From: Blumeriella jaapii
Lineage: Eukaryota; Ascomycota; Leotiomycetes; Helotiales; Drepanopezizaceae
Direction of reading: 5' to 3'
Assembly (NCBI GenBank): GCA_009599575.1
Contig: VWND01000029.1
Span: 124,001 to 188,000 of the forward strand
DNA length: 64,000 nt
The translations under genes and the position numbers were made by a program. The notes below the pieces were generated by a model that was not told the DNA's origin, did not search any database, and saw nothing but the letters and a program-made list of their open reading frames with translations. Below, piece by piece: positions 13,000 through 25,542 of the stretch; position 1 is the first letter of the stretch; each line of letters opens with the position of its first letter.

Positions 13000-15560
13000 T
13001 ATTAACGAAAATATTAATTATATCGAATTGCTTAATTTTCAGATCGAAATAAACCGTCAGCGCCATAACCGTTCGGAAAAAACGGGCTGCGAATATAGCT
13101 ACGTATATAAAAAAAATTAAAACTTCGTTTTAAAAGTTTTCTTTTACGACTAGTTTCGATTTGCATCGCTGCAATTCGCTTAAGCTGTTCGTTTTGTATA
13201 TAAAAACTTATTTAAATGAAATAGGTTTTATAGTTTTATTTCTTTTAATAATTTTTCAGTATTTTCTGATTTTCAAGTTTTTAATTTCGGTTTTTGCTTT
13301 TTTTTTAAACTGCTTTCCTATCTAATAGTTTTTCAACTCGTTTTAGTTTTTTAAAGCTTTCGGAAAATTATTTCGATATTATTTTTGATCGGAAGATTAA
13401 ATGTTTTTTACCGATTTTTTTTTTATCGAAACCGCTATTATTGCGTGGACAACCTAAAAGTCTTTTCCATTTATTTAAATCGGCTCGTTTATTTAAAACG
13501 TATAAACGAATTCGTCGATCTATTATTTAATGAATAAAGCTATTAATTAAAAAATTTCGCATATCGTAGCGTATATTTCCGATTTATCCGGCCAGTATAA
13601 AATAAAATTTATACGATTTCGTTTGGCAGTTTCTAAAATCAACTGTTTTTTATCGCTTATCGGAAACTTCGATTTGTTTTTTTTACTTTTTCTAAATGGT
13701 GCCTTTTTCTTAATAATTAGCTTTGGAAAAGCTTCTAAAAGCAATCGTTTAGATGGCTGCTTTATTTTAAATCGATCTGGCGTTTGATTTGCCGGGCGAT
13801 AGCTTTTAATTATAATTTAAAAGGTTGAATTACGCGCTTTTTCGTATAAGGCTATTTCTATGCCCGCGCCGAAAAATCTTTTAAAGCTTTGCTTTGCTTT
13901 ATTTTGTTTTGCAATAATAAGCTTTGCTAATCTATTACTTTTTTTTAAACTTTTATAATTTTCTAACGCTTTTATCGCGTCGGTCAGAATGTTTCGGATA
14001 TACTTTGCATATTTCCGATTAATAATTAATTTTGAAAATTAAAACTGGTCGGTAGTAGCTTTGTCGAAAAGGCTTTTATAAAAAACTATTACCTCCGAGC
14101 TCTGAACGTTTAAATCGACCGTAAAAAAAGGCTCGATCGCTTCGATTTTTATTAAGTTTTTTATTTCCGAGGATTTGGCTTCTTTTGGAATGTTTAAATT
14201 CATTGGTATTAAAATGTTCTTCTTCTTCACCGTAAGCTTTGGAAATTCACCAGAAGGGCCTGAAATCGGTCCTGATAGCGGCTCCGATAAAAAAGGACTT
14301 CTATTCCCTCTTATAAAATCTGGAAATTGCTCGTTTTGTAATAATGGCTTTTCCTTTGTATCACTTCTTTTTTAACACACCGAGTTTTGCTGGTCTGCGC
14401 CGCCACTAAAACCGCCCGCTAGTATCTGATACTTAGCGTTTTAAGCTTTTTCGTCCTCCGCGTTTTCGATAAACTCCACGGTTTTTTAAAACTTTAATTT
14501 AGTTATAAAATTTGAATTTTCACGCTTCGAAAAGTAAAATTTAAACTCGTCAAACATTACGTTTCGGCTCGTAATCACACGCATTAGCTAAAGCATTTAA
14601 ATTTTGTAAATATTAAAAACGTTATATTTAATTAAATATTCGATATATTTTTTCGAAAAAATCTTAAATTTTCTTTTATGTTTTATGGCCTTCCGATCTT
14701 TTATTATTAAATACGCACGAGCTTCGTACGTATAAATTTTGCTTCAGTTTGATTTAAAATCGATCGTACGCGCTTTTATAATAGCAGAATCGTAATACCG
14801 GAAATATTGCTTAACCAGTTATACAAAACTTTATTTAAAAACTTAAATTGTTTTTTAGCAAACGGCGATATATTATATAAATACGCTGCTGCTTTTATCG
14901 TTTCGGGCCAAAAGAAGATTAAAAGGCCCGCTTCGATTTTTATTTTTATCGAACGTTTAATTATTTTCTTTTTTACTCGTTCGATCGAGCCGTTTGGCTG
15001 GTATACGTAAAGTAAAATCAATTTCAAATCGATACTTTCGCGCTCCGCTTATTTTTAATACTTCGAAATAATATTTTTTTGCTTTAAAATTACCGACGAT
15101 TCGTTATTTTATCGAATTTTGCAAATAAAAAAATTATATTAGCGTTTTATTTATACGTCGAACGTTTGAAAACGGTTCAGAACGACTTTTATATTTTTCG
15201 TTTTAATAGCGAAAGCCCAAATCTTTTTATTATATTCGTTTTTTATTAAAAATATTTACGTCGAGCCGTTATAAGCTTTTCTACGATTTTTGAAATAATC
15301 GTAAAAATTTCAGCCGATACGAAAAAAAAGCCTGGAAAATTTGTTTTTTAATATTGCTTTTAAAATCATTTGCTTTAAATACGTAATAGCATACTTTTCG
15401 CATTTTATTTTAATTAAGCTTTTGATTTTTTTTTTACGAATATTTTCGACCAGCTTTTCGAACGCGTTTTTATTCAAATAGCCCGAACGAAAATATTATA
15501 AACGCGCATCGTTATTCCGATCGTACGTAAACACGTTGCTTTTTTTAAATTTATAGCGCG
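13000..15560 (-). pseudogene. Copia-type integrase of element K, RIP-destroyed
   Basis: Read right to left. A zinc-finger region near 15430-15520 reads RSGYLNKNAFEKLVENIRKK, where copia elements have RLGHLN. The frame at 14776-15027 holds QPNGSIERVKKKIIKR followed by FFWPETIKAAAYLYNISP. These correspond to the copia integrase NGVxERxNRT and WxEAxxTAxYLxNRxP signatures. Frames at 14039-14230 and 13547-13744 are the linker between integrase and RT. Stops occur throughout. Confidence is high for the superfamily and lower for the exact limits. Confidence 0.78.
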
Positions 15561-15699
15561 TACGACGTTTCGGAATTGTATAAATCATTAGGCCGGGCGA
15601 ATTACGTTTTAAAAAGTTTAAATTATTACGTAAGAAATACGAATAAAAAAAACAATTGATTTTGATATATTTAAATATATAAAAATCGGCGATCGTTTA

Positions 15700-17860
15700 A
15701 TATTAACGTTTTAAAATAAAGCTTTTAAAACTTTTAAAACGAAAAGTATTATCCGACTTTTAAAATCAATAATTTTTTTTAGCCAAAAAACTAGCGGAAA
15801 TAATATTAATAATAAAATCTAAAACGAACGCTACGTTGTTAAAAATTATATCCCAAAGCTTTTTATTTTTTTTGCGAAAGGCCTTTTTTATTAAACGATT
15901 TTTTTTCTCGACGATTAAAAAACTTTGTATACTTGTATAAACGCTGTTAATAAAATTATTAACCTTTTTATAAAACTTTTCGATAAAAAGGTTCTTATCG
16001 TTTATCAAATGGGTTTTAAAACAATTATTAAAAAAAATACTTTTATTTAAAAAATAATATTAACCAGGCTTCAAAACTAAAACGTTAATTCCGAAATGCT
16101 TTTTAATCGTATTAAAAAACAACAAAAAAAACAGAAAATTGCGATGGAAAACTTTTTCTAATCGTTTTTAAAAATTGATTTTAAAATTTGTTTTAGCTTG
16201 TTTATTAAGATTTTAAAGATTTTATTGATTGCGACCATTTGAATACCTTTTTTATTCAAAGCTTTTAAAGCTTTTTTGTAATTAAAAAACAGTTTTTTTT
16301 TTCGCATTTCAGCGATCTTCTGCCTATTTAAAAAAGTTGGGAAAAAAAATTTTTTTTTTACGACGATTATTTATTACGTACAAAAGCTTTTTACAATCGA
16401 TTAAAAAATAAAAATAACGCTTTTTTAAAAATGTCGCATAAGCAGTTATACTTTTTTCTTTTTTTTTTTTTTGCCTTTTTCTTTTTTTTTTTCACGATTT
16501 TTCGAAATATCGTTGTTTTTAGAATCGAAAAGAAAAATAGCGAAAACTCCGACTTTTCGGCCTGAATTATCGAATCTTCGGTTATTTTTAAAAAAAAAAT
16601 TATAAAATTCAATTCGATTAAAGTTTTTTTTATTAAAAAGCCGGCAAATTCGTTTTTCAGATATTTAGCTTTTTTGCCGTTCGCTTATTATAAATTAATA
16701 TATGCGGCGACTGCGTCGAAAAAATCGATAGCAGCGTAGCGGCCATTTATATCAAAAATCTTGTATTCGACAGCTGCTTTATAAGCGGTCTGCCATTTTT
16801 TTACTTATTCGGTCATATTTATTTTCCCGTTGTACGCTTTGCGAAAAATGTTTTTGTAATCAAATCTGACGGAGCTAACTACGGAAAAATATGCAAAAGC
16901 AATATTCTTTTTTAAAATACGAACGAATGCCTGAAATAATTTTTGCTTTTTTTTATAATATAAATTTTTAACCCTACGCATATTCCTATCTATTAAAAAA
17001 TTTCTTTATAAATTAATATAAAAAATGGCGTACGCTTTTTTATTATTAATAACGTTAATTTTCGATTGGGCAATTGCAAAGTTTATTAAATTGGTTTTCA
17101 TAATTAAAAAGATTTAATCGAGCAACTTTTAATAGGCAGTAACGTACTTCTGCCATTTCTTAAGCTTTTTTAAATAGTTTTTCGAAAAATAATCGATTTT
17201 ATTTTTTAAATCGTCGAAAATTAAATTAGCTGGTCGAGGTCTGTCGGAAAAGTTATTAATCGTAACGGCGGCCTTTTTTGCTTCGGTTATGCTATTGTAT
17301 TCGGCGCATTTTCGATCGTAGTTTGCTTAGCGCTTTTTGTTTTTTTAATCGATAAACTAGTAAAAAAACTGTTTTTATAATCGTTTATTAATAAAAAAGC
17401 GAAATGGAAAGTCAGGATCGGTGTAATCGAAAAGAAAAATCCTTGATCGGTAAAATTTATACGTTTTTAATCAAAAGATTTACGATTTTGAATCGTAAAA
17501 AAAACCTTTTTTTTCGTAAAAGCCGATATATTGTTTTCGTTGTAAAAAGTCGATTAATTAAATTGAAAAAAATAAAAAAATAAAAATAAAATTTATAAAT
17601 TGAAAAAATCAAAGAATTGGTGCTTTCCGCACTTTTAATAGCTTTTTATCGATTCGTAGCCTTTTGCCAAATAAAAAAAACTTTGCAAAATATAATTTCC
17701 TACGAATATCTTTTAACAATTCGAATGAATTAACCGGTAAAGGCTTCTAACGAGTCTTTTAGCGTATGCATTACAGAAAGAAATTTATTAATTGGCTCCG
17801 GGGCTCATAATTGTCGTGCATAGCTAAATAATCGGTAAAAACTTTCACCGAAGGCTGGAA
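15700..17860 (-). pseudogene. Gag and protease region of element K, RIP-destroyed
   Basis: The frame at 15766-16008 ends with LWDIIFNNVAFVLDFIINII, matching the copia protease C-terminal pattern LxNVxYVPDFxxNLIS. Upstream (16,400-17,860) is AT-rich with only short frames. It is presumed Gag because of its position between the LTR and the protease. A possible Gag start (ATGAGCCCCGGAGCC on the minus strand) lies near 17,800. Confidence 0.55.
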
Positions 17861-18113
17861 CGGATGAATTATATACAATAAAATGTTTTTTGTATTGTTT
17901 TAAATCTGATTGGCGAGCTTTTCGCAGAAAACGAAAGGTTCGGGCTCGTTTAGTTAATCGCTCGGAAAAACTAGTTTCCGAAAAGGCTCGTTATTACGTG
18001 ACTACGAGCCTTTCCGAGCTCCAGGAATATTTAACTACTAAAAGCGTACAGGAAGAATAAATCTGGAACAAAAGAAATGAAAGATAATAAAGGAATGTAA
18101 ATATAGCGCAACA
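17860..18113 (-). repeat. Probable 5' LTR of element K
   Basis: The outer end is fixed by the change from K to H sequence at 18113/18114 and by the TGTTG terminus. The inner end is an estimate, because the matching LTR is outside the window. It contains a 10-bp stem (AAAGGCTCGT at 17982-17991, ACGAGCCTTT at 18004-18013) around a 12-nt loop. It is less mutated than the K interior. Confidence 0.5.
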
Positions 18114-20700
18114 ATTATTTAAATAATTTTTGTATTATATATTTAAATAATATTTTTATTTATTTGTCCGATTTTTTAAAATACGCTATATACGTTCGCA
18201 AAATGTTTTAAAGGCTCGCTGACGCTGAATTATAGGCCGATATTCGGAAGTCTGAATTTAACGTTATTCGGATCCGTTATTTAAGTTTTATTATTTCGAT
18301 TAAAAGCCTAAAAGTAAATTCAGAAAAAATCTTCGTGATCGCTTATTAAAAGCTTTTTATTATTATAAAAAATATACAAAGCTTTTTTGGTTTCTGTAAT
18401 TTTTACCGACGTTTTATTCGAGATTACGATATAATTGCAAAGCTTTTGATTTATTTAATTAAAGCTAACGTTTTTTATAATTTTATTTCTAAGTATTAAA
18501 AAAGTTTCGATTTTTTTATATTAGTTTTTATTACTGCATTAGTTTTATAATATTATAAGCAAGACTTTTCTTGTATATTAAAAACTGACGCTTCCGACGG
18601 CGTAATAGCTTTTGTGCTTTCGCAATTTTATAATAACGACTGGCTTTTAATCGCTTATTTTAGCAAAATTATAATTTTCGCAAAGCTAAACTACGTCGTA
18701 TACGATAAAAAAATATTCGCAATCGTAAGAATTTTAAGCAATTTTCGTATTAAATTAGCTAATTTAGTTTATTAAATTAAAATAATTATTAATTACAAAG
18801 TTTTAAAATATTTTATAACTTTTAAACTTTTAAACGTTCGATAAATACGCTGGGCCGAGCTTTTCGCCGATTACAACTTTTTTATTACGTATAAACCAAA
18901 TAAATATAATTTTTTAACTGACGTATTAATACGTCGTACGAGCGAATTCGACCGCCAAAACTTTTTTAAACGCATTTAACGCCTGCAAATTCTTTTTCGA
19001 ACAAATTAAATCGATTATCGCTTTTTGATTAAAAAATTGCGATTTTTTACGGTTTTCGAAATAGCTGTTTTTATCGTTAAAATAGCTGATTTTTTTTTCG
19101 TATTTCGTATCGTTAACCAAATTTTCCACGTTAATCGCACAGTTAGCAGTTTAATAGCTTTTCGAAAAAAAGCTGTACGAAACGCTACGAAAAAAAACGA
19201 CGATAATAATACTTCGTATATATTTAAACGCGATTTGCTATTATATTACGGTCGCCTGATAATATTAAACGTCGATTATTTTCGTTTGGCTTTTGTATAA
19301 AAAATACACGACCAGATTTTTACCGTTTATTTTAGCGTTCGCAAAACTACGCAATTATTTTCGGATTAATATTATTAGCGAGGTATAACAATTTTCGTAA
19401 AATAATATTGTCGTAATTATTACGTTTATCGAAAAAGTTTTGTTTTAAAAAATAAGCGCCCCGGTTTTTTTCAGCTTTTTTCTGTTTTTAATTATTTTTG
19501 GAAGCATATTATAATAGACTTTTGCAATTTTAATAAAAATAAACACGGTTACGATAACGTATTTGTATTAATAAATCGCTTTTTTAAATAGGCTATTTCG
19601 ATTTTTTGTTATAAAAATATCGACGCTCGAAATTTTGCCAAATTATATATATTCCACGTGTATAAGTATTTTGGCTTTTTAAAAAGTATTATTAGCGATC
19701 GTGGCTTTTAATATTAATTTATTTTTTAATCTGAATTAAACAAAATATTCGGTACGCAATTAAAGCTTTCGACAGCCGTTTATTCCGAAACCGACGGTCA
19801 GACCGAAATTTACAATTAATACCTGCAAAAACGCTTTCGACCTTTTGTGAATTTTTATTAAAACGATTAGAACGAATTTTTTTTAATAATAGACTTCGCT
19901 TAAATGGTTTTTTTTACGAAAATCTAAATGATTTTTCATTTTTTGAAATTATATACGATTATACTTTTTATATTAATTAAAACTGAAAGTTTGATAATTT
20001 TTTTTTTTAATTTTTTATATAAGCTAAACGCAAACAAAGCTCGTGCGTACGTTCGCCGCTATTACGACGTTTGAAACTTTGCTTAATCGTATTTTTAATA
20101 AGCTTACGATAAAATAAAAAAAAATGCGAATAAGTTTCGCCGCGCGATCGATTTTAATATTAGCGACTACGTATGGCTCGATATGCGTTTATTTTTTACT
20201 TTCCGGCCCTTTCGTAAGCTCGACAATTTTATAAACGGCTTTTTTAAAATTGTAGCCAAAATTTTCGATAACGTTTTTAAGCTAGACTTTTTTAGTATTA
20301 TAAACGTACATTTAGTTTTTTACGCTAATCGACTGCGTAAAGCAGCTGACGACGCGCTTTTAAATCAAATTAATTTAGCTTTTGAATTTATTAATATAAC
20401 AATAAATTTAAATACGAAATCGAAAAATTAATCGTTTATCGAATGCAACGGAAAATTCTTTAGTATAAAGCTTTTTGGATAGGTTTAAATAAAAATTTCA
20501 CGTGGTATTCCGCGTTTGATTTTATATACGCTTTTTTAAAAGTGCGCGATTTTTATTTGACGTATAAAAAGCTTCCCGGTTTTTTTGCAAAATTTATAAA
20601 CTGGCTAAAAGCGTATTCCGAAGGTTTGAATTCGTACGATTATTTGAATAGCGACGTACCAATGGATAAAAGCTCGAGGGCGCGCTTTTTTCGGACGGGA
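18114..20700 (+). pseudogene. Element H pol 3' part (RT end, RNase H, integrase, chromodomain)
   Basis: The first codons cover the RT active-site box, reading YLNN instead of YLDD. RNase H is at about 18,580-19,010, the integrase zinc region and core at about 19,160-19,850, and the chromodomain region at about 20,380-20,600. The longest frames are 19025-19300 and 20183-20431. The latter matches the pre-chromodomain segment (RPFRKLDNF) found in every copy. It is non-functional. Confidence 0.85.
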
Positions 20701-20706
20701 AAATAA

Positions 20707-20975
20707 TATAACAATTCACTTTTTTGCCACCTTTCGTATTATTTTAGCAATTACGTATAGCTGCAAGCTTTTTGATTTTCTAAAAAATTTTCTTATCAAT
20801 TGTGGAAATTATTTATATATATAAAGCTTTTTTCTTTTAGCAACTTTTGCTTTTTGCAATTATTGATTTTAAATAAATATTTTTGTTACAAAACCAAAAG
20901 CTCGTTTTTTATATCATATGAACACGGCGACCAGTTGACTGATCTCCCAGCCCTTCGACTGATTAGATCGTCACA
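20707..20975 (+). repeat. 3' LTR of element H
   Basis: 269-bp LTR beginning TATAACAATTCACT and ending TCGTCACA. It is one of the most mutated LTRs of the family: CACCCCAG in B reads TATTTTAG here, showing CpA and CpC changes side by side. The ACGTATAG segment keeps its CpG. Confidence 0.92.
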
Positions 20976-21532
20976 ATAAGATTTGATAATTTTAGCTATA
21001 ATCGAGGCATAAATTTTTCCGAAACCTTTTGCTATTAATTACTTTCAACAGGTATAAAAGCAAAGCATTTTCTTAAATAATACTATAAGCACGCAGTTTA
21101 ATTTATATTTTTATTCATTTTTCTTTTTCTTTTTTCAGTCTTTTCTAGGGATTCCCTAGACTATTTTACCTACCGATATATGGCCGTATCAGTCTGGTTT
21201 TCCTATCTACTTTTATAATATAAATATTATAAATGGTAACACAAATAACGATTAGTCGTAGTAAATCGAGTTGAAATTGTATGCATTCTATTAGGTCTAG
21301 CTAGTACGAGAATATGAGATAGATGTGCGTGCGCTAGCGGGCGCTAGCGCAGCGCACCTACAACTGTGATCCCGCTCATCTGATCCCACGTGACCCCTAT
21401 GGGTATCCCCACATGAATTAATACACAGATGGGTGGTGGGGGTCCGTGCGCAAAGCTAAAGCTCGCAAGGCTCAATCCCAGCCTTGAGGGCCCGCCAGCC
21501 AGCGCCGTAACACTTAAATTTGCTATCACTTA
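20976..21532. other. Gene-free island between the two nests, partly GC-rich
   Basis: No coding region was recognised. 20976-21240 is AT-rich and contains a 17-nt palindrome (TCTAGGGATTCCCTAGA, 21144-21160). 21320-21512 is markedly GC-rich and keeps CpA-rich words, so it escaped the mutation seen on both sides. It includes a GCGCTAGCGC-centred inverted repeat (about 21325-21358) and ends in GTAACA at 21512, which resembles an LTR end, though no partner start was found. It may be the original single-copy host DNA or a low-copy solo LTR. Confidence 0.45.
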
Positions 21533-21624
21533 ATAGTGGGCTGCCTTCCCACATTTATTCTGCGGGCACTCGAATAATGTGGGGGAAAGCAAATGTTTCA
21601 CTGCATCCAAATGTCCTATTTCAG
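21533..21624 (+). repeat. Left terminal inverted repeat of transposon G
   Basis: Starts ATAGTGGGCTGCCTTCCCAC directly after TA and ends CCTATTTCAG. It is nearly unmutated compared with the right copy. Confidence 0.85.
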
Positions 21625-21989
21625 TCTGTTATTTTCTGCTATCGCAATTTGTATATAAATACCATTAACGTCAGATATTTAATTATGCTAAATTAAAAAG
21701 GGATAAAATCAGTTTGCATGCGAATAAAATTTATAAAACTTTTATCAGATTCTACGTCGGAACTTTTATTTTTAATTAATTAAAAGTGATTTAAATCGTT
21801 TTTGTACGAATTTCCAATCCGAATTATTATTTTTTCGCTATTTTCAAAAAGTTTATTTAATTTATCCAGCTCTGCTTACAATTGTAATATAATATGCAGT
21901 AATTCGGGGTAGTTTTTTTCGTTTAATAAAAAGCTGTTCGATTATTATAAAAGTTTTATCGGATTCGCGTTTTATTATATGGTTTTCGG

Positions 21990-23726
21990 CCGAAAAAAAA
22001 TGAATTTCGCTATTTTTTGTATAATTTCGAATTCGATTTTTTTTCGTTTTATTATTTTTACGAGCTTAAACTCCGAGATTCGTAAGCTGTTTTTTTTGCT
22101 TATTATAAGCTTGAATAAAAGCTTTTTCGGCCTTTCGTAAAGCTAGCGTTTTTTCTGCTGCTTTTCGAATTTTAATTTTTTTTTAAAATCGCGAATCGAA
22201 GCAAAAAAGCTTTTTTTGTAAATACTCCGCCGTGATATGTTTTTGCGTTTCGAGCTTTTTATAGTTTTTTATTATAAAAATATATTTTGCATTGTAATTA
22301 ATTGAGTTTTTTATAATTTTATCGATATAGTATTTATAATTTTTTTGAAAACAATTTTCGTATCGTTTAAAAATAATATAGGATTTCTGTTTTTAAATAA
22401 ATTCAGGATTGTAAACGTTAATTATAATTCGGCTTCGTTAAAACGGTTTGAAAGCAGAATTAAAAGATTTATTTCGTTTTTTTTTTTTTTAATTGATTGA
22501 AAAACTTTTTTTTGCTTTTATAATTGCGTATTTTTTTTTTAATCCGGCTTTGTACGAAACAGGCCATATGCCAAAGTTTTTTAAGCGTCGCGTATTATAT
22601 ATTATTACATAGCGTTTTTAACGAATTTGCTTTTAAATCCCGAAAAAAAAAAATTTCGTATATTTAAAATCGAAGTTTCGCATAGCCGATTGTATAACAA
22701 AAGCGTGGTAGTGTTTTCAAAAGCGAAATACACCGACGTTTTAAAAGCTGAAAAGCGTATATAAAATGGCTAGGAAACCAAAAAACAATATATATAAGCT
22801 TTTTTTAGCTTTAATACGAATAAATCGTATTTATGCGATTCGTGGCCGTTTAATAAAAGCAATTTCCACGTTTTATTTGGTCCAGAGTATATATAAATAA
22901 TTAAATGATCGGCGTAGCGTAAAATAATTTCGTTATTAATATAATTAGTAAAAGAGCAATTTAATTATTCGTTTTTTATTAATTCGTTTCGAATTTAATT
23001 GGCTATAATCTTCGTTCCAAAAGTAATAATATACGGCGGCAGAGAGTTTTTTTCTCGTTTTTTCGAATAGTTTCGATTATTATAAGCGATTTGCGATTAT
23101 TAGAAAAGCTTGTATATATTTTTTTGACCGTAATAAAAACGATTATATGTTTTTTTTCGAAAAGCAGCCAATTCGAGCGTCAGATTCGTTTATATTAAAT
23201 ATTTTTTTCGGCGAATCGATATTATAACGCGTTATATTTTTTTTTAGCTAAATAAACCAAGCTTGTATATCTTTTTCGATATGCGAATCGAAGCGTATGC
23301 GTTTTAATCGGCTTTATGCGAATAATATAAAAGTCGGGATTGTTTTTCAGCTAATTGCGAAATTAGCGTAAAAAAACCGAAAAAAAAAAAAGGTGTTTGC
23401 GCTTATAATAATATTAAAATAGCTATAGCTTATATTTAATAATAACTTACAGATCGTAAATAATTAATTGCATAAAGAATTATAATATTAGTTGCGTTTA
23501 TTCCGAGCTTTTATTGCTCGTAGCAATATTAACGAATAGCTTTTTTTTGCTTTGGAAGCAACGTTTTATTATGGCCATTATGCCCGTTATAATAGTTTTG
23601 CGAGTTTTTTTTTTGTATTTAGTTTATAAACTAATTTGCGTAATAATTCTTTTTTCACGCCGAAAATACGCGCTGCAATAATAGCAGAAGTAATTCGGTT
23701 TTCTTTTTTTTTTAAATCGTCGGTTT
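21990..23726 (-). pseudogene. Pogo/Fot1-like transposase of G (main part), RIP-destroyed
   Basis: Read on the minus strand from 23726. A helix-turn-helix region is followed by a CENP-B-like region near 23,340-23,400 and a DDE core. The first catalytic motif, normally NMDE, reads NINE (FNINESDARIGC, about 23163-23204). The second, normally LLxDGHxSH, reads LLLNGHESH (about 22835-22865). Both catalytic aspartates are therefore asparagine, as expected from G-to-A change in GAC/GAT codons. A lysine-rich C-terminal tail (KHITAEYLQ-like) runs to about 21990. Several stops are present. Confidence 0.8.
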
Positions 23727-23993
23727 TGTAACGATTCACTCTGTTGCCACCTCTCGTGTCACCCCAGCAACTACGTATAATTGCAAGCTTTCTGGTCTCC
23801 TAATAAATCTTCCTATCAACTATGAAAACTATTCATATATATAAGGCTTTCTCCTTTTAGCAACCTCTGCCTTTTGCAATTATTGATTCTAAATGAATAT
23901 TTGTTACAGAACCAAAGGCTCGTTTTTTATATTATATAAATACGGCGATTAATTAACTGATTTTCCAGCTTTCCGATTAATTAAATCGTTATA
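23727..23993 (+). repeat. 5' LTR of element C
   Basis: 267-bp LTR starting TGTAACGATTCACTC and ending ATCGTTATA, preceded by target duplication GGTTT. Confidence 0.94.
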
Positions 23994-24599
23994 TTATTAA
24001 CAATTTTTTTTTTACGCTGACGACGGCGTAAATTATCTTTTTTCTCGAATTTCTCACGGGTCATATTAAAATAATCGACCGGTCGTAAAAAAGCTTATTT
24101 TCGCACTTCGCGAAAAATGGCTTTTGTTCAACGATTTCCCTTTTAGCAGAGCTTTTCAGCTTCTGTTATTATATTTTAACCTTCCTCCTTTTAATCAGCG
24201 AAAAAGCAGCCTCCCCCAGAAGCTTTTTTTTTTGAAAAACAATTCTTTCCCCGAAGAAAAAAAAACAAAAAAAAAAGCAGAGCGCTAATTATTTCGCCTG
24301 CCACCTTTTTCTTGCAGCTTAGCGCTAAAAGCATTCAGTTAAAACTTTTGCAAAATCAACTGAAAAAAGCGCAAAAACGTAAACGATAATTTCTGGAAAT
24401 TATACGATTGCGATAGATTTTTTAATTAAAACGTTTAATAAAATTTATCGAACGTGTTTTTGCCAATCGCGAATCTGCTGCTTTTCTTTTTTTTCGCAAC
24501 GTTTTATTTCAACCAACAAACGCTGCAAACCAACTTTTACGCTTTTCGCGAATTTTTTTTAAATCTTTTTATAACGGCCAAAACTTTAGCGCGCTTTTT

Positions 24600-25542
24600 A
24601 AACGCTATAATTCCTATTTATCTGCTGATTTTCGATTAGCTCGTATAAAACGCGTTTCGAATCTTAAGTTTAAGCTAAATAATAATAAAAATTACAAAAC
24701 ACGTTATTAAAAAATTAAAGTTTTCGACAATTTCGAATTTTACTACGATTATTTCGCTAGCGATCGATTTCGCAAAAATTATATACTCGATCAGACCGAA
24801 AGCGTAGTAAAAAAATTTCTTACTCCGCGTATTTTAAATCGTTCCGATTTTATACTTTTCGAAAAATTAATTAAAAAGATCGCCGATTTCCTGGCCGATT
24901 TTTTAAACGTTTAAAAAACGGAAAACGAATTTAAAATGCTTATAATAAATACGTACGACGATTTTTAGCGATTTTATTTGCGATTTTTTATTTTCGCAGC
25001 GAACGTTTAAATACGAACCGACAAACAGCTTCGGAACGCCTTCCGCGATAAAATACCAAAGCGTTTACGAGAAAAGCTGCATTTGGAATAAACGCGTATA
25101 ACGATTTTTAAAAATTAGCTTACCGCCGTTCGTTAAGAAAAATAAAATCAATTAACTAAACGAATTTTATACGCGAATCGCTTTTCAATCAAATTTATTA
25201 TTTATCAAAATAATAAGTTTTTAACCAAAGCGTATTACGAGTTAAATCGTACGTACGAGAATCGTCCAAATGCTTTACAAGCTTTTTTTCAGCCCTTTGC
25301 TTTTTCTTTACGCCAAAACGTCTTTTCTGACGTTTTTTCTTTTCGATCGGACCAACGATAACGCTCGTTTTTTATTTCATATCAGAAAGTTCGAGGCCAA
25401 TCTGCACGACTTTTTACGAACCGACCTTCGATTCCATTTAAAAGCCTTTTCAGACTAGTAAATGTAAACGAAATCGAACCGGCCGAAAAATTCGCTTTTT
25501 AATAATAATAATAAAAACGAAAACCTTTTTTCAAACGACTTT
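24600..25542 (+). pseudogene. Element C gag remnant, interrupted at its 3' end by element D
   Basis: Same Gag pieces as in B (FDNFEFYYDYFA near 24,720-24,760, and the C-terminal frame at 25270-25458), broken by stops. Element D inserted at the ACTTT sequence 25538-25542. The gene continues at 38391. 23994-24600 is leader with nothing recognisable as coding. Confidence 0.75.

Larger units (their letters stand above)
12901..18113 (-). mobile_element. Ty1/copia element K (partial, continues beyond the left edge)
   Basis: Minus-strand element recognised from integrase and protease remnants in the copia order (gag, protease, integrase). Its 5' terminus on the minus strand begins TGTTGCGCTATATTTACA at 18113. 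The flanking sequence from 18114 is the interior of gypsy element H, so K inserted into the RT gene of H. Element A inserted into K at 12,901. The remaining 3' part of K (RT, RNase H, 3' LTR) must lie left of position 1, and positions 1-26 are its only other visible bases. The coding part is full of stops. Confidence 0.8.
18114..20975 (+). mobile_element. Ty3/gypsy element H, 3' part
   Basis: Same family as B. The sequence begins inside RT, at the point corresponding to about 7460 in B, and runs through RNase H, integrase, chromodomain and 3' LTR (20707-20975). It is not a random truncation: the break coincides with the terminus of copia element K, so the 5' half should lie left of the window beyond K. 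It is strongly mutated, with more stops than B. Confidence 0.88.

Noticed and set aside
14175..14375. Plus-strand 66-aa frame inside element K
   Set aside because: Antisense shadow of the minus-strand copia linker region.
18114..20975. Element H as a simple 5'-truncated retrotransposon
   Set aside because: Its left break coincides exactly with the terminus of copia element K, so insertion of K explains it better than truncation.
21344..21529. 61-aa minus-strand frame in the GC-rich island
   Set aside because: Open by GC content only. It overlaps the palindromes and resembles no protein.
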